From: Desulfurococcales archaeon | GTDB lineage: Archaea > Thermoproteota > Thermoprotei_A > Sulfolobales > WAQK01 | Assembly (NCBI GenBank): GCA_027083135.1 | Contig: JALWQH010000043.1 | Location: forward strand, 62,001 to 126,000 | Length of the DNA stretch: 64,000 nucleotides | Direction of reading: 5' to 3' | Notes under the pieces: generated by a model | What the model was told of the DNA's origin: nothing | Database searches by the model: none | The model's input: the letters and a program-made list of their open reading frames with translations, nothing else | Shown: positions 21,879 to 31,944 of the stretch, one piece after another | Numbering within the stretch: position 1 is the first letter of the stretch | Layout: every line of letters starts with the position of its first letter | Made by a program: the position numbers and the translations under genes

Positions 21879-22537
21879 GCAGCCCTATACATCCATCCGA
21901 GGTCACGTTTGAGGAGGGAGTATTCCTGGTGAGGCTTTCAAGGAAAGCTGTCGAACAATTATTGAGGAGTAATGAGAGGATAAGCGCGCCTAGCAGCACG
22001 CCTCCCAGCCTCAGGAGGCCTGGAGCATCATTCGTCACAATTGAAACATTCATAGACGAGGATCACAGGGAGCTTAGGGGATGCATAGGATTCGTAGAGC
22101 CTGTGAAACCACTGGTAGACTCAGTCATAGATGCAGCCATAGAGGCTGCAATACATGATCCAAGATTCCCGCCGATGACTCCGGGAGAACTAGACCTAGT
22201 AACATTTGAGGTAAGCATACTATCCGTGAAGAAGCCTCTCCCCAGCAATCCTGAGGAGAGGCCTAAGAGCATAATTATAGGTAAGCATGGCCTAATAGTT
22301 GAGAAGGGCATATATAGGGGCCTCCTGCTCCCCCAAGTACCAGTGGAGTACGGGTGGGATGAGGAGACATTCCTAGCTGAAACCTGCGTTAAGGCAGGCA
22401 TGCATCCCACATGCTGGCTGGATCCCAATACAACATTCTACTCCTATGAGGCCAGAATATTCAGGGAGAAGAAGCCTAAAGGAGAGGTGGAGGAAAGAAA
22501 ACTGGAGGAGGAGTTTAGACGCCTAGTAGGAGCCTAA
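21875..22537 (+). CDS. AMMECR1-family protein (start corrected from the track)
   Basis: 'ELRGCIGFVEPVKPLVDSVIDAAIEAAIHDPRFPPM', 'GLLLPQVPVEYGWDEETFL'; in-frame TTG at 21875 overlaps the upstream TGA. Confidence 0.88.
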   Translation: MSSPIHPSEVTFEEGVFLVRLSRKAVEQLLRSNERISAPSSTPPSLRRPGASFVTIETFIDEDHRELRGCIGFVEPVKPLVDSVIDAAIEAAIHDPRFPPMTPGELDLVTFEVSILSVKKPLPSNPEERPKSIIIGKHGLIVEKGIYRGLLLPQVPVEYGWDEETFLAETCVKAGMHPTCWLDPNTTFYSYEARIFREKKPKGEVEERKLEEEFRRLVGA

Positions 22538-22545
22538 GGCAGCAT

Positions 22546-23130
22546 TCACAGCAGCTCAGCTATCCTTACGGGATGATGAGTTTTCTTGAGGGGCGTCTCA
22601 TGGTTAGTTGTTTTAGGGGGGTAAAGCTCCCCCCTCATGGCTGCCCTAATTATGCTGGCGGGCTGGAGGGGTGGCAGGCGGAGCATAATCCTGGAGCCAG
22701 GGGCGGAGGGCACCGTCTTCCTGTAGGCTTCCTCTAGGCTTACCCTCACCTGCAAGGCTCTGCCCCCCACTATTAGTATGGCTGGCGTAGAGCCAGGCAT
22801 TAGTGACTCGATAAGATCTAAGGCACCTTCCACTCCATGAATACTCGTAGATGTTGTGGGCAGGGCTCTGAGCACAGGCTTCAAGCTGGGCACTTCCACT
22901 CCATACCTAGCTTCCACTACAGGTATCCTCTTAGCCCCCAGCCTCTTGAGCGCTTCTACCCTGTGATGCCCGTCTATTATCATGTGGGATTTATGTTCAA
23001 CTATTATTGGCCTGAATAGGTAGCCTGTACGCATAATGCTGCTGGCAACCTCTAATACTCTGGGAGGTTGAGGCTCCTCGTGTGGCAGTAGGTCGCCTGG
23101 CCTGGCAAGAATGATCTCCACAATAGGCAT
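22546..23130 (-). CDS. serK: ParB/SerK-like protein, probable free-serine kinase
   Basis: 'IIDGHHRVEALKRLGAKRIPVV' and C-terminal 'RGELYPPKTTNHETPLKKTHHPVRIAELL', resembling the Thermococcus SerK C-terminus (RGEVFSPKTTRHVLP...); ATG shares its A with the trpB2 TGA. Confidence 0.75.
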   Translation of the reverse strand: MPIVEIILARPGDLLPHEEPQPPRVLEVASSIMRTGYLFRPIIVEHKSHMIIDGHHRVEALKRLGAKRIPVVEARYGVEVPSLKPVLRALPTTSTSIHGVEGALDLIESLMPGSTPAILIVGGRALQVRVSLEEAYRKTVPSAPGSRIMLRLPPLQPASIIRAAMRGELYPPKTTNHETPLKKTHHPVRIAELL

Positions 23131-24485
23131 CACCCCTTGATTCTTGGCAGGTAGCTTAGATCGATTGCCTCGGGCTCAGCATTCACCATTATTCCGGCTA
23201 GGTAGTCCTCGTAGCCTTTAAGGTCCAGTAGCCCGTGGCCGCTGAGGTTGAATAGTATGGTTCTCTCCTCCCCCTTCTTCTTAGCCTCTAAGGCCAGATC
23301 TATGACGGCTTTGACTGCGTGGGCTGATTCGGGGGCTGGCACTATTCCCTCCGCTCTCGCGAACATTACTGCTGCGTTGAAGACCTCTGTCTGCAGGTAC
23401 GCCCTAGGCTCCACGAGCCTCTCTTCGACGAGCACTGTGAGTGTGGGTGCTAATCCATGGTATCTTAGGCCTCCTGCATGGATGGGTGGGGGGATGTAGC
23501 GGTGGCCTATAGTATACATTTTTATTAGGGGGGTTAGGCCTGCTGAGTCCCCGTAATCGTAGGCTACCTTGCCTCTGGTCATGCTTGGCACCGCCCTAGG
23601 CTCCGCTGCAATGAATTTTGCTTCCAGCTTTCCCTTGAGCTTCTCCCTCATGAAGGGGTATGCTAGGCCAGCATAGTTGCTTCCACCCCCCACGCATCCT
23701 ACAATATAGTCTGGCTGCATGTCGATTGCCCTCATCTGCATTAATGCCTCCTCACCTATGATTGTCTGGTGTAGGAGGACGTGGTTGAGGACTGATCCAA
23801 GGCTGTATTTTGCATTAGGGTCGGATGCAGCATCCTCCACTGCTTCGCTTATGGCTATTCCCAGGCTTCCAGGATTGCTTGGATCCTCCTCCAATATTCT
23901 GCGCCCAGCCTCTGTGAGCCTGCTTGGACTTGGAACCACTTCTGCACCATAGGTCTCCATCAATACTCTGCGGTAAGGCTTCTGCTCGTAGCTTACTCTC
24001 ACCATGTATACTCTTAGCTTAAGCCCGTAGAGCGCTGCCGCTAGGCTTAGAGCGGAGCCCCATTGCCCCGCCCCAGTCTCAGTTGTCAGCCTCTCCACAC
24101 CCTCCAGTGCATTATAGTAGGCTTGAGCCGCAGCAGTGTTTATCTTATGGCTTCCAGTAGGCATAGCACCCTCATACTTATAGTATATTCTTGCAGGCGT
24201 ACCCAGCTTCTCCTCAAGCCTCCTAGCCCTGAGCAGAGGTGTAGGCCTCCCTAACTCGAGGTACGTCTCCCTAAGCTCTCCTGGAATATCCACATACCTC
24301 TCCTGGGAGAACTCCTGCTCCACGATGCTTCGGGGGAAGATTACCTCTAGGTCTTCGGGTCTAACAGGCTTTCCGTCAGGCCTTCTTGGAGGCGGAAGAG
24401 GCTTGGGAAGGTCAGGCACAATATTATACCATTGCTTTGGGAGAAGGGATTCCTCCTGAGGCGCCCTTAGAGGCGCAGACCCCAT
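23130..24485 (-). CDS. trpB2: Tryptophan synthase beta chain, TrpB2 type
   Basis: 451 aa; '[14 protein letters not shown]', '[16 protein letters not shown]', '[16 protein letters not shown]'; long TrpB2-type N-terminus. Confidence 0.9.
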   Translation of the reverse strand: MGSAPLRAPQEESLLPKQWYNIVPDLPKPLPPPRRPDGKPVRPEDLEVIFPRSIVEQEFSQERYVDIPGELRETYLELGRPTPLLRARRLEEKLGTPARIYYKYEGAMPTGSHKINTAAAQAYYNALEGVERLTTETGAGQWGSALSLAAALYGLKLRVYMVRVSYEQKPYRRVLMETYGAEVVPSPSRLTEAGRRILEEDPSNPGSLGIAISEAVEDAASDPNAKYSLGSVLNHVLLHQTIIGEEALMQMRAIDMQPDYIVGCVGGGSNYAGLAYPFMREKLKGKLEAKFIAAEPRAVPSMTRGKVAYDYGDSAGLTPLIKMYTIGHRYIPPPIHAGGLRYHGLAPTLTVLVEERLVEPRAYLQTEVFNAAVMFARAEGIVPAPESAHAVKAVIDLALEAKKKGEERTILFNLSGHGLLDLKGYEDYLAGIMVNAEPEAIDLSYLPRIKG

Positions 24486-24691
24486 TGGCGCATATTCTCA
24501 CCGGCACCCACAATGACCCCACAATGTTATTAATAAACGTTTTCATTCAGCTGTGCTGAGCTTGCAGGCTAGGTGAAACATTGGCTATAATTATCATGGC
24601 GTCTCTGGCAGCCTTGAATACATGGTGTGACCAGAGTATTTGGCGGCGGGTTAAAGCCTAGTTACACAGCCTATTGTTTCTTACATGCTTC

Positions 24692-24711
24692 CTAGCATCA
24701 TGGCATGCTAG
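24692..24711. repeat. 7-bp perfect inverted repeat CTAGCAT-catggc-ATGCTAG
   Basis: Direct reading, intergenic downstream of rpl35ae. Confidence 0.4.
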
Positions 24712-24755
24712 AAGAACTTGTTTATGGTGAAAAGTATGCAAGGATGGATGCCTAG

Positions 24756-25055
24756 CTAAGGTTGCTTCTCTTCTTCCCGCAGTATTCTTACTTCCCTGCC
24801 TATGGCTTGCCCCGGCAGGTGTGGCTTAAAGGATGCCCTGACTACGCCCTTGCCTCCATGCACCCCTATTATCCTGCCTCTATACGTGTTGCCTTTATCA
24901 TCAACGTATACCGCCTTCAACCCCACCAGTCTTGAAGCCTCCCTCCTGCTTGACACGCCGTGAACATATAGGAGCACCTCGCTTGGATACTGGGTGTTGC
25001 CCCCACGCCTATACCCCATCACTACCCCTCTAAATTCCACCATCGCATCCATCAC
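24756..25055 (-). CDS. rpl35ae: Ribosomal protein L35Ae
   Basis: 'VVMGYRRGGNTQYPSEVLLYVHGV...GKVV-type HGGKGVVRASFKPHLPGQAIGREVRIL'. Confidence 0.85.
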   Translation of the reverse strand: MMDAMVEFRGVVMGYRRGGNTQYPSEVLLYVHGVSSRREASRLVGLKAVYVDDKGNTYRGRIIGVHGGKGVVRASFKPHLPGQAIGREVRILREEEKQP

Positions 25056-25358
25056 CCGCAGACATCAACTCTACAACTAACTATAATTCTTTACCCATAG
25101 AGCACCCAGTGCTGGTGGATACTAGTAGTATATGCATGTTTTAGGATGCCTGTCTGAAGCCTCCTACCGCCTCAGCTACTAGGAGATTCATTATCTGACA
25201 CTCCTCATTCTCCTTAGCGATTATGCTTGGCCTGGCTAGGCTGGATAGCATGGCTCAGTTCGCCGTGTTACATCCCTGCAACCTGGTTGTAGAGGGTGCA
25301 ACCTAGTGTTAAGCTTTCCATGTTTCCTGGTCTTCGTATTTGCCTGTAAGGGTTGATG

Positions 25359-27152
25359 TTATGCTGGCTTCTCCTCTATTTTCCTTAGCTGTCTCCTATA
25401 CATTTCTAAGAGTTCGTGGGCTGTGGTTGCGTCTTCAGGCGCTTTGTCCGGCCTCCACTGGATGAAGCGTGGGAACCTTATGGATAATCCTGCTCCAGGC
25501 TTAACCGAGTCTGTGCAGCATGTGTGTAGGGGTGATAATGTTATCTCTGCTCCTATTATCTCAGCCACCTTGGATGGCACGAACCAAACGTCCGCCTGCA
25601 TCTTGGAGTCGACTCTAGGATGCTTGTGGGGCACCACTAGATCCTTAAACATTTCTGGAAGCTTGGCTAGATCCTCGTCTGTGAATCCTGAGCCGACCTT
25701 ACATACTGTGCGGAACATGTCTGCATCAGGATCATATGCAGCCATTATGAGCGCCCCGTATGTTCCCCCTCTACGCCCCCTGCCGTAGAATGCTCCCACC
25801 ACGACTAGGTCCACCGTGTCTATCATCTCGCTCTTATAGTCGCGCTTATACTTGATCCAAAGCCACCCCCTGCTGCCTGCCTGGTATACGGCTTGGCTGT
25901 GAGTAGCCTTGACGACTACCCCCTCAGCCCCCTCCGATATTGCTTGGAGGAAGAATTTTTCAAGCTCGTCTGGATCCTCAGTCTCAATATGCTCGGCCAG
26001 CCTGAACTCATCTGACTCGTCGACTATTTCCGAGAGCCTCCTCCTCCTCTCAGGCAGAGGCTTCACAGTATAGTCTTCCCCATCAACATAGAGGATGTCG
26101 AACAGCCTGACATGCACAGGGTACTCCTTCATGGCTACATGTATGTCATGCTTCCTCCTCCTATGCATGAGTTCCTGAAACGGCCTCAACTCCCCTGTCT
26201 CAGGGTTGACTGCCACTATCTCCCCTTCAACTATGGCTTCCTCAGCCTTGATCCTGCTTCTAGCATACTCCTGGACGTCTGGGTACATGTGGGTGATGTT
26301 TTCAAGCCTGCGGGAAAATATGATGACTGTGTCCCCCTTCTTATGTATCTGCCCCCTCTCACCATCATACTTGTACTCAACTATGGCGTGCCCTCCAACC
26401 TTCTTCAATATCTCCACGGGGTTGTTCAGCCTCTCAGCAAGCATGGGGCGTATGGGGACTCCTACCTCAGGCTTTATCCCCTTAAGCTCCTCTATCCCCC
26501 TGGATGCAAGTATCCTTGCAATCTCACCTAGATCCGCCCTGAGATTATAGGCTCTCTCAACCAGAGGTCTGAATCCAGCTGAGCCTGCATACACTGCTGC
26601 CAGGGCATCCATGATGGTTGCATCCCCCACGCCCAGCCTAAGGCGCCCCTCCACGAACCTGACAATATATTTAGCCTCCCTTGGAGTAGCATCCGCTATC
26701 AGCCCTGCAAGGAGCTTCAGCTTCAGATCCCTGCTACCCTCACCTGTAGCCATGGCAACCCTGCTTAGAGTCTCGTATACTTTCTCAAGGGTGAGCTTCT
26801 CCTCCCCGCCTCCGCCCATGAATGCTAGTAGGGAGGTCCTCTGAGCCTGCATTGATTTAAGCCTCTCTGCAGCTAAGCCTAGGTCTCCAAGCTTCTTGTA
26901 GAGGTCCTCTACCTCACGCTCGCTTCGATGAACAGCCAGTGAAACAGCCTTTATGAGCAGCTTCTCCCCAACCCCGAGTTCAGGCAGCCCCTTCCAGTCG
27001 GGCCAAAGCTTACCCATAAGCAGGTATACAACCTTATCCACAAGCTCAGGCGGAGTCTTCTTAAACAGCTCTACTAGAACCATGGTCATCTGAGTCCTAG
27101 CTGAGACCGCCTCAAGCTCCTCGAAAGCCTCAGCCACTACCTCGAACTCCAC
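25359..27152 (-). CDS. lig: ATP-dependent DNA ligase
   Basis: 597 aa, motif '[16 protein letters not shown]', '[30 protein letters not shown]'. Confidence 0.96.
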   Translation of the reverse strand: MEFEVVAEAFEELEAVSARTQMTMVLVELFKKTPPELVDKVVYLLMGKLWPDWKGLPELGVGEKLLIKAVSLAVHRSEREVEDLYKKLGDLGLAAERLKSMQAQRTSLLAFMGGGGEEKLTLEKVYETLSRVAMATGEGSRDLKLKLLAGLIADATPREAKYIVRFVEGRLRLGVGDATIMDALAAVYAGSAGFRPLVERAYNLRADLGEIARILASRGIEELKGIKPEVGVPIRPMLAERLNNPVEILKKVGGHAIVEYKYDGERGQIHKKGDTVIIFSRRLENITHMYPDVQEYARSRIKAEEAIVEGEIVAVNPETGELRPFQELMHRRRKHDIHVAMKEYPVHVRLFDILYVDGEDYTVKPLPERRRRLSEIVDESDEFRLAEHIETEDPDELEKFFLQAISEGAEGVVVKATHSQAVYQAGSRGWLWIKYKRDYKSEMIDTVDLVVVGAFYGRGRRGGTYGALIMAAYDPDADMFRTVCKVGSGFTDEDLAKLPEMFKDLVVPHKHPRVDSKMQADVWFVPSKVAEIIGAEITLSPLHTCCTDSVKPGAGLSIRFPRFIQWRPDKAPEDATTAHELLEMYRRQLRKIEEKPA

Positions 27153-27197
27153 TCTCCATACCCTGTAACAAGATATATCATTACAGGCTTCTTAACT

Positions 27198-27421
27198 TAG
27201 CGTCCCCTTCGCGGCAGAGAACTCCGGGGGGTGGAGTGGATGATTAATTACCCCTCTCTGAGAAAAGAGTACACGGCTCCCCGGGCAATGAGGACTACCC
27301 GGCAAGAAGGATCAATGCATCCTGGTGAATGATCAGTGTTACGCCGATGCCCGGGGGGCAGAATACCCCCGTCCTCCTTGATGAGAATAAGTCGGCAATA
27401 TGCTGTTCCACAATGACGCTA
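27198..27421. other. Structured intergenic region (candidate ncRNA or decayed element)
   Basis: TAGCGTC/GACGCTA (27198-27204/27415-27421), CCCCGGGC/GCCCGGGG (27279-27286/27349-27356), GGAT/ATCC, GGGGG/CCCCC hairpin near 27354-27370. Confidence 0.25.
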
Positions 27422-27432
27422 CGCCCAGACCC

Positions 27433-27939
27433 TCACTCCCTCTTCTTCAAGTATCTCTTAGCATATAGTCTGACTCCTCTCCGAAGAGTCTCCTTTATCT
27501 CATCCTTGTCAAGCTCATCCGTTATGTTCCTCACCACGAGTTCCCTGAGATTATTCCTCTCATCAGCTATTATCTCATAGTCTATTATCTCATCCTTATC
27601 CCTGATATCTGTTTCAGCCTCATCGATCATTCTCCGCTTAGTCTCCTCGAGGAACTGTACGAGGTGGAGCTGCACAAGATTGGAGTTCAGGCTCATAGGT
27701 ATTAGGGGGACTAGCCTCACATGATTACTACCTATATACAGGTAGGCGAGCAGATCACCTGCACCCGACTTAACCGATATGGCCTCCTCCCCTGGCTCAG
27801 GCTTAGTCCGCATAAGGCCTCCCACAACCTTTGATTCTATTAGGCCTAATAGAAGCTCATAGAACTCCAGCTCCCTTTTAAGCTGATTCACCTTCTCCTC
27901 CAGGAACCGCTTGATCTCCTCTAGGCTCTCCTCACCCAA
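27433..27939 (-). CDS. Conserved hypothetical crenarchaeal protein
   Basis: 168 aa, helical, GINS-like in feel but not assignable. Confidence 0.5.
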   Translation of the reverse strand: MGEESLEEIKRFLEEKVNQLKRELEFYELLLGLIESKVVGGLMRTKPEPGEEAISVKSGAGDLLAYLYIGSNHVRLVPLIPMSLNSNLVQLHLVQFLEETKRRMIDEAETDIRDKDEIIDYEIIADERNNLRELVVRNITDELDKDEIKETLRRGVRLYAKRYLKKRE

Positions 27940-28045
27940 GGCCCCGCAGCCTCAACCCTACACTAATATGCCTGGAGAAGCCTAAAATAGGGTTTGGAGG
28001 CCTGGGAAGCTGTAGGCGGAGGCCCTGCAGGATGGGTGGAAGAAT

Positions 28046-29806
28046 ATGAGGAGAGCAGTGTTCCCAGCCCTGCCAGCAGTACTGCTGGTATTCATGGTGC
28101 TGTCCTCATCTATACCTACAGCCTACTCAGGCTCCACGAGCGTTAAGGAATCATACTTCCACCTAGTTGCTGTTGAGAAGGGAAGAGGGGAGGTCATGAA
28201 CGCTGCCGTGAAGGTTTATCTTAACGGTACAGGTAGGGTGGAGATCACTTCATGCTGCCGCATAGCCAGGGATACCTTATCCTCCCTTAGAGTAGCTTTG
28301 ATCGATGCAGGCCTTCTGCTTGGAATAGATCCCTGGACCATTAATGTCAGAGTCGTGATCAACACTTCTGCGAGGAAGCTGGAGGGACCCAGCGCTGGGG
28401 CAGCCTTCGCCCTGGCAATACTCCAGGCATTATCATCAGTGAAAACCCGCTCCTACGTGGCTACAGGCCAGATAACGCCGGAGCTCCTAATAATGCCTGT
28501 AGGCGGGATCGATGAGAAGCATGATGCTGCATGTAAGGAGAGGCTCCTATTCATCTATCCTGCAGGCAATGCTCTCTCCAACAAGAGCTTAGCCCTACCC
28601 GCAGCATCCCTGCCCCAGGCTTATAGGATATTGATAAACTCCACAGCCCCTCCACTCCTACCTTCAAGCATCCCTCCCTCACCCTACTCTAAGCTGTTTG
28701 AAGGAGAGGCGCGTAGACTCATGGAGAATGCATCAGCCGTTAATTCAAGCCTCATGGAAGAGGCGCGTGAAGCATACCGTGAGAAATACTACTATGCTGC
28801 TGCAAGCCTGGCCTTTAGAGCCAATGTGGAGCAGGCCTGGAGGAACGTGGAGAGCAAGGTTGGATCATCACGTAACCCAGGTGAGGCTGCTAGGAGAATT
28901 ATAGGTAAGGCTTCAAGCATAGTCTCAGAAGCTGAGAAAAAAGTAGGTAATGCCTCTCCAAGAGGCTTCCAGTCATTCATTCTTCTAAGCGAGGCGTCCT
29001 ACAGGCTATATGAGGCTGAAGACAGCCTACATGAGGCTGAAGCCCTCGTCTCAGAGAACCCGTTAGAAGCTGCCAAGCAGGCAGTATACGCTGAGCTTAG
29101 GGCTAGGACAGCTATCCTATGGGCAACCCTCTCCTCCAAGGTTTCAGGGCCAAGCATACGCCAAGACCTAGCAGCCTCCGTTGCATACAACTATTCATCC
29201 ATAATATACGGATATGCCGACTCAGTGGCAGCAGACTTCAATCAAACCACATGGCTCAAGGAGTATAGGGACTCGCTTAGAAGAATGTATGAGGCCCTCT
29301 CAAAAGCATATTCGGAGAAAAGATACGTGGAGGTTTACGGCTTATCCCTAGGGCTCTTGGAGAAAGCCTCCACCCTGCTTGACTTATCCATGGCTCCAGG
29401 CAACAGGAGCGCATCCTACCTCAATGCTTTATGGGAGATTTACAGCGTGCTTGGAGGAACATTAGCGTCTTTAGGGAGGCTTCCAGCATCATCCACCCTC
29501 TACGGAGAGTATGCCTGGTTTCTAAGAGGTAATTCGACGGAGGCTCTGGGAATACTCCTATCAGCTGTGGATAGACTTGTCCTAGAGAGACTGGTCTCCA
29601 TGCGGATCATAGCATCTGCTCCAACCCCCCTCACAACTACTCATCCAATCCAGGCATCTACCAGTGCACCTAAAGGTGAAAGCCCTGCAGCCGAAGTACT
29701 AGTGTATGGCGCCCTGATAGTGGCCCTCTCATCACTGATCCTGGGGGCAGTGCTTCTAGCAGGAGCATTCAGGAGGACTGGGAGAAATAGTCGAGCAGGC
29801 TCCTAG
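28046..29806 (+). CDS. Secreted/membrane-anchored Lon-like (S16) serine protease without AAA+ domain
   Basis: Signal peptide; 'KLEGPSAGAAFALAILQAL' (Ser) and 'MPVGGIDEKHDAACKERLLFIYP' (Lys); C-terminal TM segment. Confidence 0.85.
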   Translation: MRRAVFPALPAVLLVFMVLSSSIPTAYSGSTSVKESYFHLVAVEKGRGEVMNAAVKVYLNGTGRVEITSCCRIARDTLSSLRVALIDAGLLLGIDPWTINVRVVINTSARKLEGPSAGAAFALAILQALSSVKTRSYVATGQITPELLIMPVGGIDEKHDAACKERLLFIYPAGNALSNKSLALPAASLPQAYRILINSTAPPLLPSSIPPSPYSKLFEGEARRLMENASAVNSSLMEEAREAYREKYYYAAASLAFRANVEQAWRNVESKVGSSRNPGEAARRIIGKASSIVSEAEKKVGNASPRGFQSFILLSEASYRLYEAEDSLHEAEALVSENPLEAAKQAVYAELRARTAILWATLSSKVSGPSIRQDLAASVAYNYSSIIYGYADSVAADFNQTTWLKEYRDSLRRMYEALSKAYSEKRYVEVYGLSLGLLEKASTLLDLSMAPGNRSASYLNALWEIYSVLGGTLASLGRLPASSTLYGEYAWFLRGNSTEALGILLSAVDRLVLERLVSMRIIASAPTPLTTTHPIQASTSAPKGESPAAEVLVYGALIVALSSLILGAVLLAGAFRRTGRNSRAGS

Positions 29807-30392
29807 GCTTCTCAGACCTCTTGGCTGTGATGAGGTTTTTCAGCCTCCTGAAATCCTCTTCAAGCACTCCCCGCAACCCTGGATTATATAGTGCTGCAGC
29901 GGGATGGTAGGTTGGGAACAATATTACTCTCTCCCCGTTAACCACAGCCTCCACGGCGACTCCATGCTGCCTAGACATGCTGCGCCATTCAAGCCCAGCC
30001 TCGCTGAATAGGGTGCGCGCGGCATGTCTTCCCAGGGCAACTATGACGCGCGGCTCAACCAGTTTTATCTGTCTCCTCAGGTAGGGTAGGCAGGCTTTTA
30101 TCTCCTCTTCGCGGGGATCCCTGTTATGGGGAGGCCTACATTTAACTATATTAGTTATATATACGTCTCTACGCCTAAGCCCTATTCCCTCTAGGAGCTC
30201 TGTGAGAAGCTTCCCCGCAGCCCCGACGAAAGGTCTTCCCTCCTTATCCTCCATGGCTCCCGGAGCCTCTCCCACAAACATTACCTCCGCGTTCCTGTTA
30301 CCCTCGCCTGGCACAGCGTTGCGTCTAAACTTGTAGAGGGGGCATCTCCTACACCTCCTTATCTCCTCCTCTAGAACACCCCATTCATCCAT
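29769..30392 (-). CDS. Family 4 uracil-DNA glycosylase
   Basis: 'CRRCPLYKFRRNAVPGEGNRNAEVMFVGEAPGAMEDKEGRPFVGAAGKLL', 'FPTYHPAAALYNP'. Confidence 0.95.
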   Translation of the reverse strand: MDEWGVLEEEIRRCRRCPLYKFRRNAVPGEGNRNAEVMFVGEAPGAMEDKEGRPFVGAAGKLLTELLEGIGLRRRDVYITNIVKCRPPHNRDPREEEIKACLPYLRRQIKLVEPRVIVALGRHAARTLFSEAGLEWRSMSRQHGVAVEAVVNGERVILFPTYHPAAALYNPGLRGVLEEDFRRLKNLITAKRSEKPRSLLDYFSQSS

Positions 30393-30433
30393 ATTCTTCT
30401 CCGAGGAATCATTTTATCTACTAGCTATATTTT

Positions 30434-31198
30434 ATGCTCGGCGTGGCTGGAGGATGCTTTATGGTCGAGGTGGCTGCTCCTAGGAGGCTGTGCGGGAAGC
30501 TTAGGAGGATGGGGGTAAGAGTATCGGCCAATGCACCTATACTGGTCTACACGGCTGATAGGAGGGTTCTGGAGGCTGTGGGAGACCAGCCCCGCCGAAT
30601 AGTGGTGGAGGCTCCTAGAATAATAGTGATGATTGCAGGGCTTCTAAGACTACCTATAGCTGGGGAGGGCATAATAGCAGCTGACTGCAGGGCCGAGCAG
30701 TGCGGGGAGGCCAGGAAGCTGTCTTTAAGCCTCCTAGAGTTACTGAGGATCCTTGTGGACATGTTGATGTACACGGAGGTAGGCAGGATGGCTAGATTCG
30801 CGGTTGTAGGGGCTTCAGGGGTGCCTGTAAACCTGGCTGCATGGCTGCTGCTTGTAAGGGTGTTTCACATGGCTAGGCCTGGAGAGATACATGGCTACGC
30901 TCTGCCCGACCTCCTAGCCTCGGAGGTAGCAATACTCTGGAACTTCGCGTGGAATGAGTGGTGGACGTTCAGCGACCTTCAGCTTCCACGCAGCCCTGCC
31001 AGCATAGCTTCAAGGCTCATCAGATACAACGTTATAACGCTTATAGGGGTAGGGCTCCTAATATTGATCCACGGCCTATTAATGGAGCTTGGATTAAGCG
31101 ACGTGGACGCGTATTTGACGGCAATACTCCTAGTATTCGTGTTCAACTATGTGTTCAGCAGGCTTCTAGCATGGCGTGGAGGCGGGAGGCCTGGCTAG
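30434..31198 (+). CDS. GtrA-family membrane protein with extra N-terminal domain
   Basis: C-terminal 'ARFAVVGASGVPVNLAAWLLL...ILWNFAWNEWWTFSD'. Confidence 0.8.
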   Translation: MLGVAGGCFMVEVAAPRRLCGKLRRMGVRVSANAPILVYTADRRVLEAVGDQPRRIVVEAPRIIVMIAGLLRLPIAGEGIIAADCRAEQCGEARKLSLSLLELLRILVDMLMYTEVGRMARFAVVGASGVPVNLAAWLLLVRVFHMARPGEIHGYALPDLLASEVAILWNFAWNEWWTFSDLQLPRSPASIASRLIRYNVITLIGVGLLILIHGLLMELGLSDVDAYLTAILLVFVFNYVFSRLLAWRGGGRPG

Positions 31199-31251
31199 TG
31201 GTAAGGAAATAATACTGCCCCTCTATTCTAGGAAGACCTGGATGCATAGCT

Positions 31252-31944
31252 TTGCCCAGGATAAGCGTGGTGCTGCCAACCTATAATGAACGCGAAAACC
31301 TGCCCATACTTGTCGAGGAGCTTGACAGGTATTTGAGGGGCCTTAACTATGAGATCATAGTGGTTGATGATAACAGTCCTGACGGCACAGCCGAGGAGGC
31401 TAGGAGGCTTGCGGAGAAATACCCTGTCCGCGTGGTTGTCAGGAAGGATGAGAGGGGCTTGGCTTCAGCTGTTATAAGGGGGGCTAGAGAGGCGTCATCG
31501 CCTATCATAGTTGTTATGGACGCTGATCTACAGCATCCTCCAAGGGTTGCAAGGCTCCTAGCCCTCAAGGCTATGCAGGGGTACGACCTAGTAGTGGCAA
31601 GCCGCTATGCTCCTGGAGGAGGAGTGGAGAACTGGAGCATTGTAAGGCATATTGCAAGCCTCGGCGCCACACTGCTTGCAAGAATCATGGTTAGAGGTGC
31701 TAGGAGCATTAGGGATCCTATGAGCGGCTTCTTCGCCGCTAGGCGTGAACTCCTCCTAGACCCTAGGCTTAGGCCCAAAGGATTCAAGATACTCTTAGAG
31801 ATTCTTGGAAGAGTTGAGCCGAGCCGCGTGGCGGAGGTACCCTTCATATTTAAGACCCGTAGGGCCGGGGCAAGTAAGCTCAGCCTAAAGATCATAACAG
31901 ATATGGTGGAGCAGCTCCTACTTTTAGCATTGAGGCATGGATAG
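31252..31944 (+). CDS. Dolichyl-phosphate mannosyltransferase-like GT2
   Basis: 'ISVVLPTYNERENLPILVEELD', 'VVDDNSPDGTAEEA', 'VMDADLQHPP'. Confidence 0.92.
   Translation: MPRISVVLPTYNERENLPILVEELDRYLRGLNYEIIVVDDNSPDGTAEEARRLAEKYPVRVVVRKDERGLASAVIRGAREASSPIIVVMDADLQHPPRVARLLALKAMQGYDLVVASRYAPGGGVENWSIVRHIASLGATLLARIMVRGARSIRDPMSGFFAARRELLLDPRLRPKGFKILLEILGRVEPSRVAEVPFIFKTRRAGASKLSLKIITDMVEQLLLLALRHG

Noticed and set aside
24692-24711. CTAGCAT/ATGCTAG as a transcription terminator
   Set aside because: No U-tract after the stem and archaeal terminators are usually T-rich without hairpins; kept only as a repeat.
27198-27421. MITE-like element with 7-bp terminal inverted repeats
   Set aside because: A 7-bp repeat over this distance is expected by chance; no target duplication or second copy in the window.
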